From the NCBI GenBank assembly GCA_037200985.1, contig JBBCGJ010000001.1, positions 3,262,756 through 3,326,755 on the forward strand: a DNA stretch of 64,000 bases. Direction: 5' to 3'. Positions 1 through 8,201 of the stretch are shown piece after piece; within the stretch, counting starts at the first letter, position 1, and every line of letters starts with the position of its first letter. Below the pieces are notes generated by a model, which did no database searches, had not been told where the DNA came from, and worked only from the letters and a program-made list of their open reading frames with translations. This DNA comes from Rhizomicrobium sp. (GTDB lineage: Bacteria; Pseudomonadota; Alphaproteobacteria; Micropepsales; Micropepsaceae). The position numbers and the translations under genes are program-made.

Positions 1-1
1 C

Positions 2-40
2 AAGCCGGCGCAGGCGATGGTCTACAACAGCGTCGTTTAA
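2..40 (+). CDS. 3' end of an unidentified upstream gene (partial)
   Basis: An open plus-strand frame enters from the left edge and stops with TAA at 38-40, reading KPAQAMVYNSVV. It is followed at once by a palindromic repeat, as expected at a gene end. Twelve residues are too few to identify a family. Confidence 0.3.
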   Translation, partial: KPAQAMVYNSVV

Positions 41-43
41 GCT

Positions 44-66
44 GCCCGCGAAGGCGGGCATGACAG
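44..66. repeat. Palindromic repeat, family A (single arm)
   Basis: Contains gcccgcgaaggcgggc followed by atgaca. This is the same hairpin and flank found at 31.4, 36.05, 46.2, 46.6 and 52.8 kb. It lies between the left-edge gene end and the 3' end of the beta-propeller gene. Confidence 0.75.
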
Positions 67-93
67 GGCCGGCTTGCAGTATTCGATCGGAAA

Positions 94-2928
94 TTATGCC
101 GTAAGCCCGGGTATCGATGCCGCGCTCGACCCGCCCAGCATGTTCAGCGCGAGCGTGTAGCTCGACAGCTGGGATGTCATGTAGGCCGGCGCGGTGCCGG
201 AGGTGTTGCCCGGTGCAGCGGCCGGCGCGGGCGGCGCATTCGTCGTCTGATAGGCGCTCTGGATCTTCGACAGCACGCCGAGCAGCGCCGAGCGCGCCAG
301 GTCGGCGCCGGTCTTGGTCGACAGGTCGAAGCTGGTGCCGAGGCCCAGGCCGAAAGCCTGCGTATTCGAGGTCGAGGCCGGAGACGGCGTGCCGGACGAC
401 CCTTTCGCCGCCGGCGCGCTTAGCGTGCCGGCCGCGATGCCGAGGCGCGCCAGCGCGTCGAACTGTGCCGGGCCGGAGACAAGCGTGACGGTCTGGCCGG
501 GATTGGCCTCGATCTTCAGGCCTTCCGCGCCGCCGGTATAGTTGACCGAGGCCTTGCCATAGGTCTGGAGCTGGATATTGATCTTGGTGGCGAGCGACTG
601 GAGCGTCTCGCCCTTGTCGATGGTCACGGTGGCGGTACGCGCCCCCACGCCTTGTATCTGGATTTTGAACGTATCGCCGGCGCGCAGCGTCGTCTGCGCC
701 GTCAGATCGACCGACTGGTTCGGATTGACGGTGCCGCGCGGCAAGCCGAGCGCGTCCAGTACGCTCGACCCGCTCGGGTCGATCGCGATGCCGGCACCGG
801 ACGAAATGCCGTCGAGGCCGGCATATTGCTTGGTCCAGGTGATCGCGCCCGTCGCCGACAGCGCGGTCGCGAAGCTGTTGCTGACATTGGCGATGTTGCG
901 GTTCTGCCCCGCGAAAGTGCCGGTGGTCGAACCGGTCAAATAGATCGTGCCGTCGCCGCCGACCGTCACCGCGCCGCCCTTCTCCTGCCCGGCCGTGCCG
1001 ACATAGGAGACGAAATTCGCCGCCGCGGTCGTGCCCTGATCGGTCAGGGCGAAGACGAAGGCGTCGCTGCCGCCCGAGGAGGCGTTGGCGACCGTCGCGG
1101 CGCCGCTCGCGGTCAGGTTCGCGTTCTGTGTCGTGCCCGAGACATAAACCTGGTTGCCGGAGACGGTGAGGCCGCCGATGGCGCCGCCATTCTGAAGATC
1201 ACCAAGATCCTGCGTCCAGGTCGGCGGCACGGTGATGTCGCCGCCGGCATACTTCGCCACCACGGCATGGCCGTTCTGCACGCTGGCGACATACAGGCTG
1301 CCGTCGCTGCCCGTCGCCGTCGCGGCGACCGTATCGGCGGCCGAGGTGCCGAACTGGCTTTCGGAAATCAATTTGCCCTTGGAATCGAACTTGGCCAGAT
1401 AGGCGTCGCCGCCGCCCAATGCGGTCTGCCCGCTGCCGATCACGCCGCCTTGCATCGTGACCGCCTTGCCGCCGACATTGGCGGTATAGCCGCCGACCGC
1501 GCCGCCGATATAGACGTTGCCGCCGGCGTCAACGCTGACGGTGTTCGCCTGATTGTTGATCAGGGTCTGGATTTGCGTAATCCAGGTCTGGTTGCCGTTG
1601 GCGTCGTATTTCGCGACGAAGGAATCGGTGTTGCCGTTCGCGACCGAGGTCGGCGAGAGATCGGCGGTGGTCGAGCCGGTGACGACAACGCCACCCGTCG
1701 GATTGAGCGCCAGCGAAGTGCCGGTCGCCGTGCCGGCGCTGCCGAGCAGGCGGGTCCACAACACATTGCCGGCGGAGTCGTATTTGGTGAGATAGGCGTC
1801 CTGGTCGCCCTGGTTGACCTGGTTGCCGAAATCACCGGTGGCGTTGCCGAGCACATAGACGTTGCCGCTCGAATCCACGACAGTTGACGCTGCGGTCGTC
1901 GTGCCGCTGGTCGGCGCGGCAGTGACGCTGACTGTGCTGGTCGGCGCGGTGCTATCGAGATCGGAGAGCTTGATCAGGCGCCCCTGCTGATCCGCGGCCT
2001 GCGAGGATGTGGTTGTGGTCCCGCCGGTCGTCGTGGCCGTGGTCGTCGCGGTGGCTTGGCCGGACGAGCCGGCAAGATAGAGCGACGGCGCCGCATCGGC
2101 CGATGAGAGGCTCACGGTCTCGACGCCGCCTGGCGACACTTGAAGGCCGTACGTCGCCTTGGTCGGATCGAGCACGGTTCCGGCGGTCAGGACCTTCTGG
2201 AAGCGCGTGGCGAATCCGCCGGCGGAAAGCTGCTGGTTCACGTAAGAGACCACGTTGTCGAGCGTCAGCGGTCCTTGGACCTGCGACAGGTCGATCGCGA
2301 CATTGGTCGTCGTGCTGCCCTTTTTGATGGCGATGGTGAAACTGTCGGACGGCGACAAGCCCGGCAGGGCGTTGCCGAGATTGGCGTTGTTGACCAGCGT
2401 CTTGGTCTGATAGTCGAACGACCCGAATGGCACGACGACGGTCGACGTCACCGAAGCCGACGGCGCCGCCGCCTGCAGCGAGAAATTGTTGAAGGTCGAT
2501 TTCGAGATGAAATCCTCGACCTGCTTGAGGCCGGCCTGGAAGCGTGTGTTCAGTCCCGCGAGCTGGCCCGAGGTCATGCCGTCGCGCTGGCCCATCTTGG
2601 CGATATAGGCGAGCGTATTGACCGCGGTGTAGAGCGAGAAGAGTTTCTGGTTGTCCTGCTCGGTCTTCTGGTCGGCCTTGGTCGAGGCGCTCAGAGGCAC
2701 ATTGCTGGTGTCGAGGAAGTTCGTCGTCGCGAGAACCTTGGCGTCCATCGCGTTCTGGTCCGGCTGGGAAGCTTCCCAGGGCGGTGCATCGTTGGCGGTC
2801 GCGTTGTTGCTTCTGGCGGCGCTGGAAGCCGTCATACCGGATGCCTGCGCGGTGGGCGTCGCCACGGAGTTCATCAGCTTCGCCTGATAGAAGCTGAGCA
2901 GCACATTGGGATCGAGACCGACCGACAC
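94..2928 (-). CDS. Large SBBP beta-propeller protein with flagellin-hook-like segment
   Basis: About 944 residues, no obvious signal peptide. The N-terminal 200 residues (SVGLDPNVLLSFYQAKL start, then a helical stretch) resemble a flagellum-associated protein. The middle, about 330-680, has SBBP-type propeller repeats such as DAYLTKYDSAGNVLWTR and DSFVAKYDANGNQTW. Two segments (about 195-290 and 735-830) have the form of the flagellin hook IN motif, for example GDTFKIQIQG followed by TLQSLATKIN. The C-terminus is helical. The frame can extend to a TTG at 2949, but GTG at 2928 has AAAGG about nine bases upstream and gives a natural N-terminus. It diverges from an FlmG-like gene across a CtrA box and lies in a flagellar locus. 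A secreted filament- or hook-associated role is inferred; the exact function is unknown. Confidence 0.7.
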   Translation of the reverse strand: MSVGLDPNVLLSFYQAKLMNSVATPTAQASGMTASSAARSNNATANDAPPWEASQPDQNAMDAKVLATTNFLDTSNVPLSASTKADQKTEQDNQKLFSLYTAVNTLAYIAKMGQRDGMTSGQLAGLNTRFQAGLKQVEDFISKSTFNNFSLQAAAPSASVTSTVVVPFGSFDYQTKTLVNNANLGNALPGLSPSDSFTIAIKKGSTTTNVAIDLSQVQGPLTLDNVVSYVNQQLSAGGFATRFQKVLTAGTVLDPTKATYGLQVSPGGVETVSLSSADAAPSLYLAGSSGQATATTTATTTGGTTTTSSQAADQQGRLIKLSDLDSTAPTSTVSVTAAPTSGTTTAASTVVDSSGNVYVLGNATGDFGNQVNQGDQDAYLTKYDSAGNVLWTRLLGSAGTATGTSLALNPTGGVVVTGSTTADLSPTSVANGNTDSFVAKYDANGNQTWITQIQTLINNQANTVSVDAGGNVYIGGAVGGYTANVGGKAVTMQGGVIGSGQTALGGGDAYLAKFDSKGKLISESQFGTSAADTVAATATGSDGSLYVASVQNGHAVVAKYAGGDITVPPTWTQDLGDLQNGGAIGGLTVSGNQVYVSGTTQNANLTASGAATVANASSGGSDAFVFALTDQGTTAAANFVSYVGTAGQEKGGAVTVGGDGTIYLTGSTTGTFAGQNRNIANVSNSFATALSATGAITWTKQYAGLDGISSGAGIAIDPSGSSVLDALGLPRGTVNPNQSVDLTAQTTLRAGDTFKIQIQGVGARTATVTIDKGETLQSLATKINIQLQTYGKASVNYTGGAEGLKIEANPGQTVTLVSGPAQFDALARLGIAAGTLSAPAAKGSSGTPSPASTSNTQAFGLGLGTSFDLSTKTGADLARSALLGVLSKIQSAYQTTNAPPAPAAAPGNTSGTAPAYMTSQLSSYTLALNMLGGSSAASIPGLTA

Positions 2929-3005
2929 GCGAAAAGCCTTTGCGACCAACGGAGAAGTGTCGCTTTGGGTGGGTTAAAAGCGTGCTAAGAGCGGCCCGGA
3001 CGTGC

Positions 3006-3021
3006 TTAATCGGGCCTTAAC
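3006..3021. promoter_or_regulatory. CtrA-type binding box
   Basis: TTAA-N7-TTAAC (ttaatcgggccttaac) is a perfect match to the CtrA box of cell-cycle-regulated alphaproteobacterial promoters. It sits in the 117-base divergent gap, 24 bases before the FlmG-like start at 3046 and 77 bases before the propeller-protein start. Cell-cycle or motility control of one or both genes is inferred. Confidence 0.6.
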
Positions 3022-3045
3022 GGCCGATGCGCGAGAGTTCACGCC

Positions 3046-4566
3046 ATGCACGCCCCCCTGCCCGCCGATCCGTACGAAAACGGTCTCCACCTATCCGGCC
3101 AAGGCCGCCACGGCGAGGCCATCGAACAGTTCGAACGTGCCCTGGCAGCAAGACCGGACGATTCCCGCGTGCTGTTCGCGCTCGGCAATACGGCGCGAGC
3201 GCTGGGACTGGCCAAGCCAGCCGAGGAATTCTTCCGCCGCGTGCTGGCACAGGAGCCGGCGCGTCTCGAGGCGCTTGTCTGCTTGGCCAATCTGTTGCGG
3301 GCGCAAGGGCAGTTGGCCGCCGCCGAGGCCCTGCTGGCGCCGGCGCTGGCACGGACACCCGAGGCGCCGGAGCTGTGGCTGACGCTGGGCTCGGCCTATC
3401 GCGAAATGGGCGACTTCACGCGAGCTTCTGAGCACTATCGCGAGGCCCTGGCGCTCAGGCCGGATTACGCGCCGGCGCTCGTCAACCTGGCGGATATCTT
3501 GACCGACGACGGCGATGTCGACGCCGCGCTGGCGCTTTACGGGCGGGCCATCGCGCGCGAGCCGGACAACGCACAGGCCCGGCTGAACCGCGCCATCCTT
3601 CACCTGCTCAGGGGCAATGTGAAAGAGGGCTGGCGCGACTACGCCGCGCGGCTGAAAATACCGGGCAAGGCGCCGGTGCCGGATCACAAACTGACGCGCT
3701 GGAGCGGCGGCGGACTGAAGCGTACGCGGCTTCTGGTGACCGCCGAACAGGGCGTCGGCGACCAGATCATGTTCGCGAGCATGATCCCCGACCTTGCCGA
3801 GCGCGCGGCGCGTGACGGCGGCGCGATCCTGCTCGAATGCGAGCCGCGGCTGGCCGATCTGTTCGCACGATCCTTTCCGGGCGTGACGGTGCATGCCTGG
3901 GACGTGGAGACGCGCGGCGGGATCACGCGGTCGCGCTATGGCTGGCTGAAGCAGGCCGGCGGCGCGAACGCCTTCATCGAGATGGGGAGCATCGCCAAAG
4001 TGCTGCGCGGCAGCACCGAGGATTTTCCAAAGGACAATGCGTTCCTGAGGCCCGATCCGCTGACGCTGGCCCAGTTCGGCGGCATTCTCGCGAGCGTCGG
4101 TCCGGGGCCGCATATCGGGGTGTGCTGGCGGAGCGGCAATGTCGCGGGCCACCGCGCGCTGCAATATGCGCCACGCGAGGCCTGGGCGGGGTTCATCGCG
4201 AAACTGCCGGGAACGGTGGTCAGCGTGCAATACGACGCCGGCACCGACGAGATCGAGGCCCTGGCGGACATGAGCGGACGGCCGATTGTCGTGCTGGAAG
4301 GTCTTGACCAGAAGAACGACCTCGATCGGACCTCGGCCTTGCTGGCGTCGCTCGACGCCGTCGTTTCGGCGCCGACCGCGGTATCGTGGCTGGCGGCGGG
4401 CACCGGCGTGGACACGTATAAGATTCTCTACGACACGAGCTGGACCGCGCTCGGCCAGCCGCGCGAACCCTTTGCACCGGCTTGCGAACTGATGATGCCG
4501 GCGTCGCGCGGCGACTGGACCAGTGCGTTCGAACGCACTTTGGAGCGGATCAACGCGACGCTGTAG
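3046..4566 (+). CDS. TPR-glycosyltransferase, FlmG-like paralogue (506 aa)
   Basis: Residues about 5-190 are tetratricopeptide repeats (NGLHLSGQGRHGEAIEQFERAL, then further 34-residue units such as EHYREALALRPDYAPALVNL). From about 215 on is a glycosyltransferase-B-like domain with LLVTAEQGVGDQIMFASMIP near 229-248 and a C-terminal HIGVCWRSGN. This architecture matches Caulobacter FlmG, a soluble TPR transferase that O-glycosylates flagellin with a nonulosonic acid. A second copy of the same architecture lies at 19340. Here the neighbours are CMP-sugar synthase and NeuB-like genes, so transfer of the locus's glycan onto flagellin or another filament protein is the likely job. The 3' end overlaps the convergent fusion gene by 17 bases. 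Confidence 0.8.
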   Translation: MHAPLPADPYENGLHLSGQGRHGEAIEQFERALAARPDDSRVLFALGNTARALGLAKPAEEFFRRVLAQEPARLEALVCLANLLRAQGQLAAAEALLAPALARTPEAPELWLTLGSAYREMGDFTRASEHYREALALRPDYAPALVNLADILTDDGDVDAALALYGRAIAREPDNAQARLNRAILHLLRGNVKEGWRDYAARLKIPGKAPVPDHKLTRWSGGGLKRTRLLVTAEQGVGDQIMFASMIPDLAERAARDGGAILLECEPRLADLFARSFPGVTVHAWDVETRGGITRSRYGWLKQAGGANAFIEMGSIAKVLRGSTEDFPKDNAFLRPDPLTLAQFGGILASVGPGPHIGVCWRSGNVAGHRALQYAPREAWAGFIAKLPGTVVSVQYDAGTDEIEALADMSGRPIVVLEGLDQKNDLDRTSALLASLDAVVSAPTAVSWLAAGTGVDTYKILYDTSWTALGQPREPFAPACELMMPASRGDWTSAFERTLERINATL

Positions 4567-6331
4567 ACAGGCGCGTCCTGCGGCTGGCTTCGAGCGCCTG
4601 CGCCAGGTCGGTCGCAATGCGCGCCGCGCCGCTGCCGTCGATGGTCATCAGTCCCGCCGCGCGCATCTCGCGCAGCTTGCCGGAATCGCCGAGCATCTTC
4701 GACACATGCCGTGCGACGGCATCGTCTTTGACGTCGGCTGCGACGCCGAGAGAGACACCCATGCCGGCGTGCTCGAAGGCGGAGGCCGAGGCGGCATGGT
4801 CTTCGGTCAGGCAGAGATAAAGCGCCGGCACGCCGGCGGCCGCGAGTTCATAAGCCGTCACGCCGAAGGCGGCGAGCGCAAGATCGGCGCCGGCGAATTC
4901 GGTCGCGAGGTCGTCGGCGCCCTCGATCGTCTCGAAATTGCGGTTGAGTCCCACGATCTGGCGCGCAATTGCCGCGCGGTCGACCATGCCGGGGCCGATG
5001 ACGAAGCGGGCGCGGAACGCGGGATCGAGCTTGGCGAGCGCGCGGGCGCTGCGCAGCGTCAGCCCGAGCGGGTCGCTGCCGCCCATGGTGACGAGCAGCA
5101 CTGGCCGGCCGGAGACCTTTCGCAGCGGCATCGCGGTCTGGCTGGAGCCCAGCAACGACCATTCCCAGCCGACGCGCGGGTTGCAATGCGAGCCGCTCCA
5201 ATCCAGCGCCGCGGCCTGTGGCACGGGCGGATAATACGCCAGATCGCAGGCGAGCCGGCGGTCCGAACCGTCATCAACCAGCGCGGTCAACGCGACGCGC
5301 GAGGCCAGCGCTGTGACTTCCGCGCGATCCGGTCCGTCGCGGCAATCGAGCAGCAGGAGATCGGGTGCGTGCTTGTCCACAAGGGAGTCGAGCGTTTCTC
5401 CGGTCGTCACGGCGAAGCCGGCGCGTCGGACCGGTTCACACGCATCCTCCGTACCGTTCAGCGCGAATATGGCGCCGACGCCTTCGCGGTCGCGCAGCGC
5501 GCGCGCCAGCGCCACCATGCGCTTGACATGGCCATAGCCGAACTTGCCGCCGCCGTCGCAGCGGATGAGCGCGAGGCCGCCCTGCGCCGCGATCCGCTTC
5601 TGCTGGACATGCGCGTTGATGCGGCGAAGCGAAGGCTCGCGCTCGAGCAGCAATAGAATATCGGCGAGAGAGGCCTCGCCCGCCTTGGCCGCCAGGCGGG
5701 CATGTACAGCTTCGATGAATGCGAGATCGTCGGGCGTGTCGATCGTGAGCCGGCCGCCTTCGCGGGCGAGTTCTGGATAGGCGGGCGCGCGGGCAATGGG
5801 CACGAAATCGGGACGCAGCTTGAAATAGCCCGTGACATGCTCGCGCGCGACGGCGTCGTCCCGTGCGTCCATCATAAGCTTGTCGAGACCGCGGCGGGTG
5901 AAGGGATCGACGCCCTCATGCGCTGTGTGGGCGCCGTCCTCCATCAGGACGTAGTCGCCGCCCTGCGCGATCATCGCGGTCAGGAGGTGGTCGATGAAAC
6001 CCGAATCGATGAAGGGCGCGTCGGAGGAGACGCGGACCACGATGTCCGCGTCGGTCGCTTCGGCGGCGAGGGCGAAGCGCGCCAACACGTCGTCTTCCGG
6101 GCCGCGGATCACGGCGATGCCGTTTTCCCGGCCGAATTCGACGATGGCATCGTCCGCGGCATTCGTCGTCGTGGCAACGGCGACGTCCTCGATCAGATGC
6201 GATTTCTTGAGGCGATGGACGATGTGCCAGAGCAGCGGACGGCCCGCGATGGGGCGCAGCACCTTGCCGGGAAGGCGCGTCGAACCCATGCGCGCCTGGA
6301 TAATGGCGACGATCCGCAGATGCTCGCTCAC
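4550..6331 (-). CDS. Fused CMP-sugar cytidylyltransferase (SpsF/PseF-like) and PseG-like hydrolase
   Basis: 593 residues from a GTG that overlaps the upstream neuB-like stop as GTGA. The N-terminal 240 residues are an SpsF/NeuA-type cytidylyltransferase: VAIIQARMGSTRLPGKVL near residue 8, then VRVSSDAPFIDSG. Residues about 255-590 are a PseG-type glycosyltransferase-fold hydrolase with GKFGYGHVKRMVALARAL, whose His is the family's catalytic residue, and VTMGGSDPLGLTLR. In pseudaminic acid synthesis PseG removes UDP from a 2,4-diacetamido sugar and PseF activates the finished acid with CMP; here both activities sit on one chain. An upstream ATG at 6511 only extends the frame antisense-like into neuB and is rejected. 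The exact nonulosonic acid cannot be read from sequence. Confidence 0.85.
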   Translation of the reverse strand: MSEHLRIVAIIQARMGSTRLPGKVLRPIAGRPLLWHIVHRLKKSHLIEDVAVATTTNAADDAIVEFGRENGIAVIRGPEDDVLARFALAAEATDADIVVRVSSDAPFIDSGFIDHLLTAMIAQGGDYVLMEDGAHTAHEGVDPFTRRGLDKLMMDARDDAVAREHVTGYFKLRPDFVPIARAPAYPELAREGGRLTIDTPDDLAFIEAVHARLAAKAGEASLADILLLLEREPSLRRINAHVQQKRIAAQGGLALIRCDGGGKFGYGHVKRMVALARALRDREGVGAIFALNGTEDACEPVRRAGFAVTTGETLDSLVDKHAPDLLLLDCRDGPDRAEVTALASRVALTALVDDGSDRRLACDLAYYPPVPQAAALDWSGSHCNPRVGWEWSLLGSSQTAMPLRKVSGRPVLLVTMGGSDPLGLTLRSARALAKLDPAFRARFVIGPGMVDRAAIARQIVGLNRNFETIEGADDLATEFAGADLALAAFGVTAYELAAAGVPALYLCLTEDHAASASAFEHAGMGVSLGVAADVKDDAVARHVSKMLGDSGKLREMRAAGLMTIDGSGAARIATDLAQALEASRRTRLSTASR

Positions 6332-7197
6332 GCGGCGCCTTTCCACTCGGCGCGAATGCGGCGCAGCGGACGCATGCCGTCGGACGGATCGGCGCGCCAA
6401 TCGCGGTCGGCCAGCTCCGAGGGCTGCGGGCCCTTGAAGCCCTCGCCGTCGGCGATCATCGATTCGCGGATGCGGGCGATGACGGGCGCGATCTCGCCCG
6501 GCAGCCAGCAATGGCCGGCGGCGTATTCGGCGCCCTCGCCGTCGAGGTCGAGATGGAATTCGACCGCCGCCGCGTTCCAGTGGTGCACGGCGCGCTCGAT
6601 CACGGCGGGACGGCGGGTGTGGTCGGACCAGCCGACCTTGCAGCCGGTGGCGTCGCGAATCGCGGCGATCGCGGCGAGATTGGCCTCGGCGGCCGGCGTC
6701 GGATAGGCCGAGACGCAGTGCAGGAGCGTGATCTCGGCAGCGCCGGCGCGCTTCAGCGTATTCGCGGCGGCGGCGATCTCCTCCATCGTCGCCATACCGG
6801 TCGACAGGACGACGGGCTTGCCCGTCCTGGCGCAGGCTTCGAGGAGCGGCGTCACGAGCAGCTCATAAGACGCGACCTTGTAGAAAGACACGAAAGGCCG
6901 CAGTTCCTCGACCGCTTCGAGATAGAAGGGCGTGCAGGAGAACTGGATGCCGCGCGCCAGGCAGCGCTCCGCCAGGGGCGCCAGATGGGCCTGCGGCAGC
7001 TCCCATTGCCGACGCGCCCGGTGCTTTTCGCTGCGCGCCAGAATTTCGGGGGCGAACATCCGGTCGATCTTGAAGAGCTGGAATTTCACCGCGTCGCAGC
7101 CCGCATCCGCCGCCGCGTCGACGAAGGCGAGCGCCCGGCCCAGATCGCGATCGTGGTTGCTGGAGGCTTCGGCGATGAAAATCGGCGGGGCGGTCAT
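6328..7197 (-). CDS. NeuB-family nonulosonic acid synthase lacking the SAF domain
   Basis: 289 residues from ATG at 7197 (MTAPPIFIAEASSNH). It is a TIM-barrel NeuB/PseI/LegI relative that condenses phosphoenolpyruvate with an amino-hexose to make a nine-carbon sialic-like acid. Family landmarks are IAEASSNH, DAVKFQLFKIDR, FSCTPFYLEAVEEL, FYKVASYEL, VVLSTGMATMEEI and VGWSDHTRR. Typical members are about 340 residues because of a C-terminal SAF (antifreeze-like) domain that caps the neighbouring subunit's active site; here the chain ends right after the barrel. A start at 7242 is possible but has no ribosome site. Translationally coupled to the cytidylyltransferase/PseG fusion. PseB, PseC and PseH equivalents are not in the window. 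Confidence 0.85.
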   Translation of the reverse strand: MTAPPIFIAEASSNHDRDLGRALAFVDAAADAGCDAVKFQLFKIDRMFAPEILARSEKHRARRQWELPQAHLAPLAERCLARGIQFSCTPFYLEAVEELRPFVSFYKVASYELLVTPLLEACARTGKPVVLSTGMATMEEIAAAANTLKRAGAAEITLLHCVSAYPTPAAEANLAAIAAIRDATGCKVGWSDHTRRPAVIERAVHHWNAAAVEFHLDLDGEGAEYAAGHCWLPGEIAPVIARIRESMIADGEGFKGPQPSELADRDWRADPSDGMRPLRRIRAEWKGAA

Positions 7198-7219
7198 GCG
7201 TCGGCCATCTGAATGTGTC

Positions 7220-7260
7220 TTAACCGTTTTTAAATCGGTCATGGCTAAAAGAGCGTTAAC
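7220..7260. promoter_or_regulatory. Divergent promoter region with CtrA-like half-matching boxes
   Basis: The gap between the neuB-like and methyltransferase genes holds ttaaccgttttttaaa-like sequence at 7220-7234 (TTAA-N7-TAAA) and ctaaaagagcgttaac at 7245-7260 (CTAA-N7-TTAAC, one mismatch in the eight core bases). The second is 11 bases from the operon's first ATG. CtrA control is a suggestion only. Confidence 0.35.
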
Positions 7261-7271
7261 GAGGGGCCGCC

Positions 7272-8201
7272 ATGGGCGCAGAAGTCGCGCAAATCAGCAT
7301 CGCATGGGCAGACCATGAAGGGCCGCGCGTCGCGCGCAAGGCCGGCTTCGACATCATCCATTGCGAGATGTGCGGGTTCCGCCATGCCGTGCCGTTGCCG
7401 TGCGCGGCCGACCTGGAACGCGAATACCGCGAGACATACTACAGCGACGAAAAGCCCGCCTTCCTTGCCCATGCCGGCGAGGACCAGCAATGGGGCGAAC
7501 TCGCCCAGCAGGATCGGCTGGAAAGCCTGGAACGCATCCTGGGACCGGGACGGCGGCGGCTTCTGGATGTCGGGTCGGGACCGGGCTTCTTCCTGCAAAC
7601 CGCGAAGAATCGAGGCTGGCAGACGGTCGGAATCGAGCCGTCCCGCCAGGCGGCAGCGCATGCGCGCGGCCTGGGCCTGGAGATCATCGAGGGCTTCTTC
7701 GGCCCGGAGACCGCATCCTGGCTCGGCCGGTTCGACGCCATCAGCCTGAACAACGTGCTGGAGCACGTGCCCGATCCGATCGCCGTCCTGATCGCGGCGC
7801 GGGATATTCTGGAGCCGGGCGGCGCGCTTTGCGTCACCGTGCCGAACGATTTCTCGCCGCTCCAGATCGCCGCCGCCGCGACGGCCGCGACCGGGGACTG
7901 GTGGATCGCGCCGCCGCACCACCTGAACTATTTCGACTTCGCGACTTTGGCGAACCTGCTCGAACGCCTCGGCTTCGATATCGCGGAGAAGACGACGAGC
8001 TTTCCGATGGAGGCGTTCCTTTTGATGGGCGACAACTATCGCGCCGATCCGGCGCTGGGCCGCGCCTGCCACAACAAGCGCAAGAAATTCGACCTTGCGC
8101 TGGATGCCGCCGGCCTGAAGGAAACGCGGCGCGGCCTCTATCGCGCGCTGGCCGAGGCCGGCATCGGCCGCGAAGCAGTCGTGATCGCGGTCAAGTCTTG
8201 A
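7272..8201 (+). CDS. Class I SAM-dependent methyltransferase (Methyltransf_23 type)
   Basis: 309 residues. An N-terminal Cys pair (HCEMCGF) precedes a Rossmann methyltransferase fold with motif I RLLDVGSGPGFFLQTA near residue 98, an acidic loop GIEPSRQAAAH, and LNNVLEHVPDPIAVL, which is typical of the Methyltransf_23 group common in surface-glycan clusters. First gene of the plus-strand operon. O- or N-methylation of the locus sugar is inferred; the acceptor is unknown. The stop TGA overlaps the next gene's TTG start. Confidence 0.8.
   Translation: MGAEVAQISIAWADHEGPRVARKAGFDIIHCEMCGFRHAVPLPCAADLEREYRETYYSDEKPAFLAHAGEDQQWGELAQQDRLESLERILGPGRRRLLDVGSGPGFFLQTAKNRGWQTVGIEPSRQAAAHARGLGLEIIEGFFGPETASWLGRFDAISLNNVLEHVPDPIAVLIAARDILEPGGALCVTVPNDFSPLQIAAAATAATGDWWIAPPHHLNYFDFATLANLLERLGFDIAEKTTSFPMEAFLLMGDNYRADPALGRACHNKRKKFDLALDAAGLKETRRGLYRALAEAGIGREAVVIAVKS

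Noticed and set aside
652..1887. Long plus-strand frame of 411 codons
   Set aside because: Lies antisense to the propeller protein; composition is Arg/Ala-rich and it arises from high GC third positions.
1000..1900. Repeated segments as CRISPR-like
   Set aside because: They are degenerate beta-propeller codons, not identical repeats with spacers.
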